Of a DNA stretch of 18,358 nucleotides, positions 7,142 through 13,884 are shown piece after piece. Origin of the DNA: CAZYTO01 sp964650405. GTDB lineage: Bacteria > Acidobacteriota > Thermoanaerobaculia > Gp7-AA8. A program made the position numbers and the translations under genes. Location: positions 1 through 18,358 of the forward strand of contig CAZYTO010000092.1 in the NCBI GenBank assembly GCA_964650405.1, in the 5' to 3' direction. The notes beneath the pieces were generated by a model that saw nothing but the letters and a program-made list of their open reading frames with translations, had not been told where the DNA came from and made no database searches. How positions within the stretch are numbered: position 1 is the first letter of the stretch; each line of letters starts with the position of its first letter.

Positions 7142-7231
7142 CCGTTCGTTCACGGACCTGCCGCCCCGAGCTCTCAGCACCGGCCGCGCCCAGACACTCA
7201 CATCCTACGACGAACGCGAAACGGAGGCTGC

Positions 7232-7716
7232 ATGGACGAGTACACGACACCGGCCGGCACGAAGACCAGCGACCGCAGCATCCATTGGCAGGGGCACGTG
7301 ATGCTCTTCCCCCGGCACGACCTCCCGCGTCGCGATCCCGCCGGGATCCGGCTGCTCGTCGTCTTTGTGATACTCGAGGGCGTCCTCGGTCCCCGGCTCT
7401 CCCTGCTGGCGTTGTGTCACCTCACCGTTCCGCCGCCCTGGCTGCGGATCCCGCTCATGCTTGCCGCGGCCCTCCTGGGAATCCGCTTCTTCGCCGCTGG
7501 GGCCTCTGGCCGGGGCTTCTCATCAGCAACCTCGCCTATACCTTCGGCCCGCTGCACTTCTACCATTTCGCGGGCGGAGTCTCGGCCATTCCCACCTTCG
7601 CCGCCATCTTTACCACCGGCCTCTTCTTCGGTTTGATGTATCACCGTTCCGGCAACCTCTGGCTCCCGGCGGTCTTTCACGGCATCGGGAACATGTATAT
7701 CGACGGTACGCACTGA
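7232..7716 (+). pseudogene. CPBP-family intramembrane protease, frameshifted and lacking the catalytic EExxxR region
   Basis: The start ATG 7232 has GGAGG 4 nt upstream. That frame gives helices (RLLVVFVILEGVLG, then LRIPLMLAAALLGIRFF) up to about 7493, then turns to nonsense ending in a Ser/Pro-rich tail at 7636. The neighbouring frame takes over from about 7513 with GLLISNLAYTFGPLHFYHFA, PTFAAIFTTGLFFGLMYHRSGNLW and FHGIGNMYIDGTH, ending TGA 7716. The second half has the family's C-terminal HxxxN motif (FHGIGN). The glutamate pair EExxxR, expected just before LLISN, is absent in both frames. A small deletion with loss of frame near 7493-7513 explains both facts. It is the last gene of the TetR-TPR unit. 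Confidence 0.65.
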
Positions 7717-7731
7717 CGGCCGCGACCCGTC

Positions 7732-7830
7732 TCACTTGATCTCCACCACGTCCTCCCCCCCTTTCGGATAGCGCGTCATCACCTCGGGATCGTGGCCGCG
7801 GTACAGGCGATGTTGCAGTCGCGCGCTCAC
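7732..7830 (-). CDS. Candidate 32-residue small ORF coupled to the transporter-peptidase gene
   Basis: The GTG start at 7830 overlaps the upstream TGA stop as GTGA, the classical coupling arrangement, and the frame ends in TGA at 7732. The product begins MSARLQHRLYRG and ends PKGGEDVVEIK. Its composition is more protein-like than the Arg-rich frame upstream of it. It is not recognised. It could be a genuine small protein, or the leftover C-terminus of a longer gene whose frame was lost. Confidence 0.3.
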   Translation of the reverse strand: MSARLQHRLYRGHDPEVMTRYPKGGEDVVEIK

Positions 7831-9953
7831 GCTGAGGCGAGAGTCCACGTCAGCGCCGTCACCGCGGCTGTACACCGCGCGAGTTCGACCGGATCGACCT
7901 TGTCGAGCGTGTCGGCGGCGGAGTGGTGGACGTCGAAGTAGTGAAGGGGATCGGCGTTCAGGCCGAAGCCGGGGACGCCGCGGGCAACGAGGCGGGCGGT
8001 GTCGACGCCGGTGTGTTCCGCCCGCTCCAGTAGCGTGAACGAAGCGACGCGGCGCCGGAGCACAGTGAGCGCGTCGTCGCGGACGGTCGTCACGAAACCC
8101 AGCGGGGCGGCGGCGCCGGAGTCGCACTCGATGGCGGCGGCGTGGGGCTCGTGGCCGTGTGCGGCGTCGTAGGCGTGCGATCCGGTGCCGCTGAGCTCCT
8201 CGTTCATGAAGAGGACGCAGCGGATGGTCCGCTCCGGCGCGAGGCCGGCGTCCGTCATCGATTCACGAATGAGACGCATCGTTTCCATGATCATGGCCAC
8301 CCCCGAGCCGTTGTCGACGGCGCCGGTGCCGAGGTCCCAGGAGTCGAGATGGGCGCCGAGGAGGACGATCTCGCGGCTCCGGCCGGGGATCTCCGCTACG
8401 ACATTGGCCGACTCCACGTCCGGCTGCGTCGCGGATTCGAGCGCGAGCCGTACCTGCACGTCGTCGCCCCGCGCTAGGAGGCGATGCACGAGCAGTGCGT
8501 CCTCCGCGGTCAGCGCCGCCGCGGGGATCCTCGGCAGCTCCGGCGCATAGACGACGTTCCCCGTGTGCGGCGTGCGGAGCGAGGCGGAGCCGACCGAGTG
8601 CAGCAGGACGCCGGCGGCGCCGTGCGCCGCCGCGCGGCTGGCTCCGGCGCTGCGGAAGACGACTGCATCGCGGTACGCCTCCAGTGCGCGCCGGTCCCGG
8701 ACGCGGTCCATGTCGATGGGATTGTGGAAGTAGACGACCTTGCCCGCCACATGCGGCCCGAGGTCGTCGAAGGACCGCGACTCGACGACGCCGGCCGTGA
8801 CGGACGCCGCCACGCTCCCACCCATCGCGGTCAGTGTGAGCCGTTGGTCGTTGTGGGAGGGAAGTGACGCCGATTCCGCGCCGCGCACCCAGCGCGGCAC
8901 AGTGACCGGCTCGTTGCGCACGTCGATGCCCCAGGAGCGGAAGCGCTCGGTCGTCCAGGCGACGGCGAGCGCCGCATTGGGCGAGCCGCAGGGACGCGGG
9001 CCGATATCGTCGGCCAGATGCGTGAGTACCTCCCAGGCGCCGCGGCTCTCGAGGGCCGCGGCCCTGAGGCGATCCGTGGCCGTCGGTGCGGGCGTTACAT
9101 CGCGCACGCGATGCAGGCCGACGCCGACGGCCACGAAGAGGATGCCGGCAAGATCGCGGGTGCTCGGAACCTGCCGGAGGACGAGGAGGCCGATGAGAGT
9201 CGACCAGGCCGGCAGAAGCGAGAGCAGGAGCGCGAACGACGAGCGCGGCAGGCGGGCCATGGCCAATTGATCGCAGACGTAGGGAATGACCGAAGAGCAG
9301 AGGCCGACGCCGATGCCGGCCAGGAGGAGGGCTGGGTGGGTGAGTGCCGGCAGGGCGTCGCGGATGCCGATGGGGAGCGCCGTGACCGCGGCGATGAGCA
9401 TGGCGGCACCGAGGCGGTCGATGCCTGCCGTTGCGCCGTCGCCGGCGATGCGGTGTCCGAGGACGATGTAGATGACGAAGAGGGCGCAGTTGGCAAACGC
9501 GTAGAGATAGCCAAGCGTGGCACCTTCGAAGCGGGCGTGCGTCAGCAGCCATCCTCCGCTGATGGCCAGCGCGAAGGCGGCCAGGTTGCGCGGCGTGCGT
9601 GCGCCGGCCGCGGCGAGGACGATCGGGCCGATGAACTCGATGGCGCCGACGGTGCTGAGCGGGAGCCGGGCGATCGCTTCGTAGAACGTAGAGTTCATCA
9701 GGCCGAGCGCTACCCCGAGGGCGGCCAGGAGCCAGCGCTGCCGCACCGTGAGCGTCGGAAAGATTCGCCACGGCTTGCGCCAGATCGCGAAGACTACGGC
9801 CGCGGTCGTAATGCGCAGCCACATCACCCCGAGGACGGCGACGTGGGCGAAGAGGAGCACGGCCAGGGCCGGGCCGAGGTAGTGAAAGATGGAGCTGATG
9901 AGGAAGAAAACGTGGGGCGGGATGCGATCGGCGAGGCGTTTGTCGTTGACCAT
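7827..9953 (-). CDS. EamA/DMT-family transporter fused to an M28 zinc peptidase
   Basis: One 708-residue frame with two unrelated halves. Residues about 10-282 are ten hydrophobic helices in two EamA-like halves (IEFIGPIVLAAAGARTPRN and VIPYVCDQLAMARLPRSSFA are typical RhtA-type exporter signatures). After a short linker (RVRDVTPAPTATDRL), residues about 300-700 form an M28 peptidase with an inserted PA-like region: WEVLTHLADDIGPRPCGSPN, then GAHLDSWDLGTGAVDNGSG (His535, Asp537, Asp547), FMNEELSGTGSHAY (Glu585, Glu586), IECDSG (Asp611) and HYFDVHHSAADTLDKVDP (His677). All expected zinc and catalytic residues are present. M28 enzymes are normally exported with a signal peptide. Here a ten-helix domain leads in, and an even helix count would leave the peptidase in the cytoplasm. 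There is only a weak ribosome site. A divergent Lrp gene starts 60 bp away. Confidence 0.85.
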   Translation of the reverse strand: MVNDKRLADRIPPHVFFLISSIFHYLGPALAVLLFAHVAVLGVMWLRITTAAVVFAIWRKPWRIFPTLTVRQRWLLAALGVALGLMNSTFYEAIARLPLSTVGAIEFIGPIVLAAAGARTPRNLAAFALAISGGWLLTHARFEGATLGYLYAFANCALFVIYIVLGHRIAGDGATAGIDRLGAAMLIAAVTALPIGIRDALPALTHPALLLAGIGVGLCSSVIPYVCDQLAMARLPRSSFALLLSLLPAWSTLIGLLVLRQVPSTRDLAGILFVAVGVGLHRVRDVTPAPTATDRLRAAALESRGAWEVLTHLADDIGPRPCGSPNAALAVAWTTERFRSWGIDVRNEPVTVPRWVRGAESASLPSHNDQRLTLTAMGGSVAASVTAGVVESRSFDDLGPHVAGKVVYFHNPIDMDRVRDRRALEAYRDAVVFRSAGASRAAAHGAAGVLLHSVGSASLRTPHTGNVVYAPELPRIPAAALTAEDALLVHRLLARGDDVQVRLALESATQPDVESANVVAEIPGRSREIVLLGAHLDSWDLGTGAVDNGSGVAMIMETMRLIRESMTDAGLAPERTIRCVLFMNEELSGTGSHAYDAAHGHEPHAAAIECDSGAAAPLGFVTTVRDDALTVLRRRVASFTLLERAEHTGVDTARLVARGVPGFGLNADPLHYFDVHHSAADTLDKVDPVELARCTAAVTALTWTLASA

Positions 9954-10012
9954 CGCCGGTCATGCTACGATTCCGCCGCACGTAGATTACATGCATTTCT
10001 TAAGGTGCTGTC
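9954..10012. promoter_or_regulatory. Divergent control region between the transporter-peptidase and lrp-like genes
   Basis: A 59-bp spacer must hold both promoters. It contains the inverted pair CTACG (9965-9969) and CGTAG (9981-9985) with 11 bp between, a possible Lrp-type site, and the A/T-richer stretch ATTACATGCATTTCTTAAGG. AAGGTG (10002-10007) is the ribosome site for the + gene. On the minus strand, TAGCAT eight bases before the ATG could be a -10 for a near-leaderless transcript. These assignments are weak. Confidence 0.35.
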
Positions 10013-10516
10013 GTGCCATTGCCTAAACAATTAAGTAAGACGCAGTTACTTTCCTATGAGCCATCCGGCGCAGTCGCCGATCCCGTGAACCTGCGCATCC
10101 TCACCGAGCTGCAGACCAATCCGCGCCTGGCCATGACCGAGTTGGGGCGGCGAGTGGGGATGTCATCGCCCGCAGTGACCGAGCGCGTCCGGCGCCTGGA
10201 GGAGGGCGGCGTGATCCGCGGCTACCGCCTGGACCTCGATCCCGCAGCCCTCGGTCTCCCCATCGCCGCCTACGTCCGCATCCGTCCGAACCCTGGCCAA
10301 TTGCCCCGCATTGCCGACCTGGCGCGCGAGATCCCCGAGGTCGTCGAATGCGACCGCGTGACGGGGGAGGACTGCTTCGTCATCAAGATTCACCTCCCGA
10401 ACCTCGAACAGCTCGACCGCGTCCTCGACGCGTTTCTGGCGTACGGGACCACCACGACGTCGCTGATTCAGTCGTCGCCGGTAGCACGCCGGGCGGTACC
10501 GCTGCCGGCGGGGTAA
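10013..10516 (+). CDS. Lrp/AsnC-family transcriptional regulator
   Basis: 167 residues, the family length. The winged HTH is at about 24-75 (NLRILTELQTNPRLAMTELG, then SSPAVTERVRRLEEGGVIRGY) and the RAM effector/oligomer domain at about 85-160 (AAYVRIRPNPGQ, VVECDRVTGEDCFVIKIHL). GTG 10013 has AAGGTG five bases upstream. It is divergent from the EamA-type exporter. Lrp-family proteins commonly control adjacent amino-acid exporters (LysE/EamA types), so it probably senses an amino acid and controls the fusion gene. The N-tail of about 20 residues before the HTH is slightly long. Confidence 0.92.
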   Translation: MPLPKQLSKTQLLSYEPSGAVADPVNLRILTELQTNPRLAMTELGRRVGMSSPAVTERVRRLEEGGVIRGYRLDLDPAALGLPIAAYVRIRPNPGQLPRIADLAREIPEVVECDRVTGEDCFVIKIHLPNLEQLDRVLDAFLAYGTTTTSLIQSSPVARRAVPLPAG

Positions 10517-10519
10517 CAG

Positions 10520-10560
10520 CGCGCCGGGAATCGTGGCGCGGCGCCCCCGACCGACGGGGG
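10520..10560 (+). terminator. Tandem hairpins after the lrp-like gene
   Basis: CGCGCC (10520-10525) pairs with GGCGCG (10535-10540), and CCCCCG (10544-10549) pairs with CGGGGG (10555-10560). They lie 4-44 bp after the TAA stop. There is no U-tract, so this would be a GC-hairpin pause or terminator at best. Confidence 0.3.
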
Positions 10561-10642
10561 ACAGGGGCTGGCGCGAAGATCGTGGCTACTCGGCGTCCTG
10601 CGGTGCACGGCACGAAGCCTCCAGCTTCAGCCCCCTCGGCGC

Positions 10643-10655
10643 TACACTCCGCGCA
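10643..10655 (+). promoter_or_regulatory. Candidate -10 box for a leaderless gamma-glutamyltransferase mRNA
   Basis: TACACT (10643-10648; TANNNT form) sits six bases before ATG 10655, and no Shine-Dalgarno sequence exists. A start at 10655 would be leaderless. No good -35 is visible at the right distance, so support is limited. Confidence 0.3.
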
Positions 10656-12607
10656 TGATGCTGCGTCGGATCGCTCCAGCTTTCGTACTCTTCGCGCTCC
10701 CCCTCTTCGCACAGAAGCCCAAGCCGTACATGGCCACCAACAAGCCGGCGCTGCCGGCGTCGCATTGGCTGGCGGTCACGGGCAAGCCGCTGGCCGCGAC
10801 AGCGGGGGCGCTCACGTTTCAGAAGGGCGGCAACGCCGTGGACGCGGCGGTGGCCATGACCGCCGCGGCGTGCACGATGTGGGACACGCTGTCATGGGGT
10901 GGGGAGACGACGGCGCTGATCTACGACCCGCACACGAAGAAAGTGATCGGCATCAACGCCCTGGGCATGGCGCCGACGGGAGCGACGCCGGAGTTCTTCC
11001 GCGGCAAGGGATTGCACTATCCGCCGTCCGAGGGGCCGCTGGCCGCGGTGACGCCCGGGACGCCGGGAGGCCTGCTGACGATGCTCGCCGAGTACGGCAA
11101 GCTCTCGCTCAAAGACGTCCTGGCGCCGGCCATCGAGATGGCGGACGGCTACGCCATCGAGGCCCAGGCGGCGAACACGATCGAGTACGACAGGGAGAAG
11201 CTGCGGCAGTGGCCGTATTCGCGAAAGCTGTTTCTGGTGCACGAGAGGGCGAGCGGCGAGCGGGGGGCGGCGAGCGGGGAGCGGGGGGCAAGTTCCGACT
11301 CAGGTCCGACTCCTCGGCAGGATCGTGCCGCGGGCGAGGTGCGCGGTCCGCATGAAGGTCCGGAGCCTGGCGAGATCTTCCGGCAGGCCGATCTGGCGGC
11401 GACGCTGCGGAAGCTCGTCGAAACCGAGCAGCAGGCGCTCGCGGCGGGGAAGTCGCGCAAGGAAGCGATCTACGCGGCGTACGACCGTTTCTACAAAGGC
11501 GACATCGGGCAGGAGCTGGCCCGGGCCACGCAGGAGCAGGGCGGCCTGATCACGACGAATGACCTGGCCGCGTGGAGGGTACGCATCGAGGAACCGGTGA
11601 GTACGAGCTACCACGGCGTCGACGTCTACAAACTGCGGGAGTGGACGCAGGGGCCGGCCATGCTGCAGGCGCTGAACATCCTCGAGAACTTCGACCTGCG
11701 ATCGATGGGCTACAACAGCGCGCCGTACATCAACACGGTCTACCAGGCCATGAGCCTCGCTTTCGCCGACCGCGACTTCTACTACGGCGATCCGGAGACG
11801 CCGCCGGCGGAGCCCATCCTCGGACTGCTGTCGAAGGACTATGCGAAGGTGCGGTCGCGGCTGATCGATCCGGCCCGCAATCACGCCGACTTCACGCCGG
11901 GCGATCCCTATCCTTTCCAGCGCTCCACGAATCCGTTCCTCAGGCAGCTCGAGGCGTGGCCGTCCACGGCGCACCAGCCGCGGCGGACGCAGGCGGCCGA
12001 GCTGGCTTTCCAGGACGGCTTCCTGGCGGGCACGACGTCCGTGGAGGCGGCGGACGCGGAAGGGTGGGTGGTGAGCGTCACGCCCAGCGGCGGCTGGCAG
12101 CCGGCCGTCGTCGCCGGTCACACAGGGGTCGGCCTGAGCGAGCGCATGGAGTCGTTCGTCACCGATCCGGCCGAAAGCCCGTTCAACGTCGTCGCGCCGG
12201 GTAAGCGGCCGCGCGTCACGCTCACGCCCACGCTGGCCCTGAAGGATGGTGCTCCGGTCCTCTGCTTCTCCGTGCAGGGAGGCGATACGCAGGATCAGAA
12301 CCTGCTGCAGTTCTTTCTCGACATCGTCGACTTCGGGATGAACGTGCAGCAGGCCACCGAGGCGGCGAACTTCAATACCTACCAGGTCCGCAGCTCCTTC
12401 GGCCAGCACGAGTGGGAGCCGGGCAAGATCCTCCTTCACCCGAGCGTCACTGCCGCCACGCGCGAACAGCTCGCGAAGATGGGCTACATCACGGTGTTGG
12501 AGGAGAAGACCTCCGGCCCGATCAACGCCATCCAGCTCGACCGCGCCCACGGGACCATGCTGGGCGGGTCGAGCAACTACGGGGAGGACTATGGGATCGG
12601 CTGGTAG
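10655..12607 (+). CDS. Gamma-glutamyltransferase-family Ntn hydrolase, secreted
   Basis: 650 residues, longer than the usual about 560-600. Signal peptide LRRIAPAFVLFALPLFAQ (about 2-20). The fold starts at LAVTGKPLAATAGALTFQKG-GNAVDAAVAMTAA, and PGTPGGLLTMLAEYGKLSL, GGLITTNDLAAWRVRIEEPV and AMSLAFADRDFYYGD are all family hallmarks. The autocleavage/nucleophile Thr is expected at residue 460 (AGTTSVEAADAEGWVVSVT), splitting the large and small subunits. KRPRVTLTPTLALKDGAPVL and VQGGDTQDQ stand where classical enzymes have the SSMSPT and GGSRI-like motifs. The glutamate-binding motifs therefore diverge, and substrates other than glutathione are possible. Residues about 199-236 are a repeat-derived insert (separate entry). 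It is probably periplasmic. The start is the first of two adjacent ATGs. Confidence 0.88.
   Translation: MMLRRIAPAFVLFALPLFAQKPKPYMATNKPALPASHWLAVTGKPLAATAGALTFQKGGNAVDAAVAMTAAACTMWDTLSWGGETTALIYDPHTKKVIGINALGMAPTGATPEFFRGKGLHYPPSEGPLAAVTPGTPGGLLTMLAEYGKLSLKDVLAPAIEMADGYAIEAQAANTIEYDREKLRQWPYSRKLFLVHERASGERGAASGERGASSDSGPTPRQDRAAGEVRGPHEGPEPGEIFRQADLAATLRKLVETEQQALAAGKSRKEAIYAAYDRFYKGDIGQELARATQEQGGLITTNDLAAWRVRIEEPVSTSYHGVDVYKLREWTQGPAMLQALNILENFDLRSMGYNSAPYINTVYQAMSLAFADRDFYYGDPETPPAEPILGLLSKDYAKVRSRLIDPARNHADFTPGDPYPFQRSTNPFLRQLEAWPSTAHQPRRTQAAELAFQDGFLAGTTSVEAADAEGWVVSVTPSGGWQPAVVAGHTGVGLSERMESFVTDPAESPFNVVAPGKRPRVTLTPTLALKDGAPVLCFSVQGGDTQDQNLLQFFLDIVDFGMNVQQATEAANFNTYQVRSSFGQHEWEPGKILLHPSVTAATREQLAKMGYITVLEEKTSGPINAIQLDRAHGTMLGGSSNYGEDYGIGW
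11249..11290 (+). repeat. 21-bp direct repeat within an in-frame insert of the gamma-glutamyltransferase gene
   Basis: Two head-to-tail 21-bp units (11249-11269 and 11270-11290, 19 of 21 identical) encode ASGERGA twice. A low-complexity tail with SDSGPTPRQDRAAGEVRG follows, to about 11360. The segment sits between LFLVHE and the normal-looking GPEPGEIFRQADLAATL, a surface loop of the large subunit. It looks like the same kind of event as the helicase inserts but with a different sequence. Confidence 0.7.
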
Positions 12608-12628
12608 GCCGGGGAAAGACGGAATGGA

Positions 12629-12684
12629 GGCTGAAGGGCTGCCAGGGAACCCGTAGCGCCATGGTTCGCTTCCGCCCTTCAGCC
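12629..12684. repeat. Inverted repeat after the gamma-glutamyltransferase gene
   Basis: GGCTGAAGGGC (12629-12639) and GCCCTTCAGCC (12674-12684) are perfect 11-bp arms around a 34-bp loop. The motif is related to the inner arms of the nested repeat at 2650-2784, suggesting a shared dispersed family placed at gene 3' ends. Confidence 0.6.
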
Positions 12685-12696
12685 CGGGTCGGCGGT

Positions 12697-12720
12697 CGGA
12701 CAGATCTGTCCGCCCCTTTT
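12697..12720 (+). terminator. Palindrome with short T-run, possible terminator of the gamma-glutamyltransferase gene
   Basis: CGGACAGATCTGTCCG (12697-12712) is a perfect 16-bp palindrome followed by CCCCTTTT. A second imperfect dyad, AACCGGCCCGT / ACGGGACCGGTT (12726-12749), overlaps the stop of the convergent gene and could serve the opposite strand. The U-run is short. Confidence 0.35.
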
Positions 12721-12735
12721 CCCGCAACCGGCCCG

Positions 12736-13164
12736 TCACGGGACCGGTTGGTTGCCGGGCTGTGCATCCGTAGGTTTCCCGAGCCAGACCGACGTTTGCG
12801 TGTGGTCCACGATCTCGCCGTCGCGCGTCACCGTCACCGAAGTCTGAGCGCGCTCTCCGCTGCGATTGATGCGGACGCTGAACTGAACGTCGTAATCGCT
12901 GCCGTGGGCAGTTCTCACCCGGAACTCGCCTGGTGCGACGGTGAAATTGCTGATCGTGTTGACCAGGCGATATCGGTGATCCTTCCACTCCGACACGGTC
13001 ATGGAGCACGTGAAGGTCCTGGGATCGCCCCACTGATAAGGATAGTGGGCCTGGTACGTCGGCTGGACACCGACCCACGTTTCGAACGTGGGCGACGGTT
13101 GCGAGAGGGACGGAACGAGCGTCGTGGCCGCCGCGAGGAGCGAAGCGATCAGCACAGTGCGCAT
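12736..13164 (-). CDS. Hypothetical secreted protein
   Basis: 142 residues with a clear signal peptide (MRTVLIASLLAAATTLVPSL) and a mature part of alternating polar/aromatic strands (THE segments TYQAHYPYQW, SEWKDHRYRLVNTISNFTV and RVRTAHGSDYDVQFSVRI), suggesting a small beta-rich domain. Only one Cys (in TFTCSMT), so no disulfide. No family is recognised. The start ATG 13164 has a perfect AGGAGG (minus strand, 13176-13171) six bases upstream, better than the in-frame TTG two codons earlier. An inverted pair TCCTAC/GTAGGA (13173-13178 and 13189-13194) overlaps that ribosome site and could hide it by folding. The gene is convergent with the gamma-glutamyltransferase gene. Confidence 0.7.
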   Translation of the reverse strand: MRTVLIASLLAAATTLVPSLSQPSPTFETWVGVQPTYQAHYPYQWGDPRTFTCSMTVSEWKDHRYRLVNTISNFTVAPGEFRVRTAHGSDYDVQFSVRINRSGERAQTSVTVTRDGEIVDHTQTSVWLGKPTDAQPGNQPVP

Positions 13165-13237
13165 GCACAACCTCCTACGCGGATCATTGTAGGACCGTCA
13201 CCCCGCAACCCGAAGCACCCAGCCCCCGGCACTCGGC

Positions 13238-13714
13238 TCACTTCCCTACCTCGTGATGGTCGAAGCTGATGACGCGGATGAGCGTCCAGGCGCCGTCCTT
13301 CTTCTGCCAGAGCTGGATGAACTGTCCTTCGCCGACGGCCTCGGTGTCGTCATGGCCTGGATGATGGAAGCGGTGCGTGCCGACTTCCAGCGCGCCGTCT
13401 TTCATCGGATAGACCTGCAGCGTGGCCGGGAGCAGCTCGCGCGTGACCTTGCCGCAGATGTTCTTGCGCACGGCATCCACGAGGTCTTTCCTGCCGAGGG
13501 TAAGCCCACCGAGGTCGTGGTAGAACTCGACGTCGTCGGCGATGAGGGAACCGAACTTGTCGAGGTTGCAGCGGTCATACGCGGCGAACAGCTCGGCGTC
13601 GAGCTTCGCGATCGTGCGATAGAGCTCGCTGTCTCGGGGAGCGGGGTGGGGCGTCTGAGCGGCGGCAGCAAGCGGCAGGAGCGAGAGCAGCGTCAGCAGG
13701 AGAACTTTTTTCAT
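13238..13714 (-). CDS. Secreted SnoaL/NTF2-like (DUF4440-type) protein
   Basis: 158 residues. Signal peptide MKKVLLLTLLSLLPLAAAAQ, then an NTF2-like cone fold: ELYRTIAKLDAELFAAYDRCN, LIADDVEFYHDLGGLTLGRK, a middle HRFHHPGHDD strand and the typical end GEGQFIQLWQKKDGAWTLIRV. These proteins bind small ligands or act as accessory subunits, and a specific reaction cannot be assigned. ATG 13714 is chosen because the signal peptide starts there. The longer frame up to 13843 adds unconvincing sequence. AGGGG precedes the start. It is 73 bp downstream of the start of the preceding minus-strand secreted gene's region and divergent from the cytochrome gene across a 170-bp spacer in which I see no confident promoter. 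Confidence 0.78.
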   Translation of the reverse strand: MKKVLLLTLLSLLPLAAAAQTPHPAPRDSELYRTIAKLDAELFAAYDRCNLDKFGSLIADDVEFYHDLGGLTLGRKDLVDAVRKNICGKVTRELLPATLQVYPMKDGALEVGTHRFHHPGHDDTEAVGEGQFIQLWQKKDGAWTLIRVISFDHHEVGK

Positions 13715-13884
13715 GGCCCCTACTACGCGACCTGAGTTGGGTGGTTGCGCCATCGACGGATCAAAATGAAGAGCCGAATGTTTAGACCTCAGTGACTCAG
13801 CGACGCAGCGACCCGCTGCTGTAACGAAGTTGTGTGTCGTCACGCATGGTTGATCAGCTATCGTTCACACCCGAGGAGGACCGA

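Noticed and set aside
7732..8127. 131-codon minus-strand frame overlapping the peptidase C-terminus
   Set aside because: The upstream part is Arg-rich shadow of the M28 domain. Only the last 32 codons after the GTGA overlap are kept, as a low-confidence small ORF.
9018..10034. 338-codon plus-strand frame opposite the transporter half of the fusion gene
   Set aside because: Its Asp/Glu/Arg/Gly-rich translation is the complement of transmembrane codons. The minus strand shows clear transporter helices.
11300..13168. 622-codon minus-strand frame opposite the gamma-glutamyltransferase gene
   Set aside because: It is antisense to a well-supported gene and Arg-rich. It overlaps the small secreted-protein gene, which has its own signal peptide and perfect ribosome site in another frame.
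13715..13843. 43-residue N-terminal extension of the SnoaL-like protein
   Set aside because: The signal peptide MKKVLLLTLL begins at 13714, so a preceding extension would bury it. The added residues look random.
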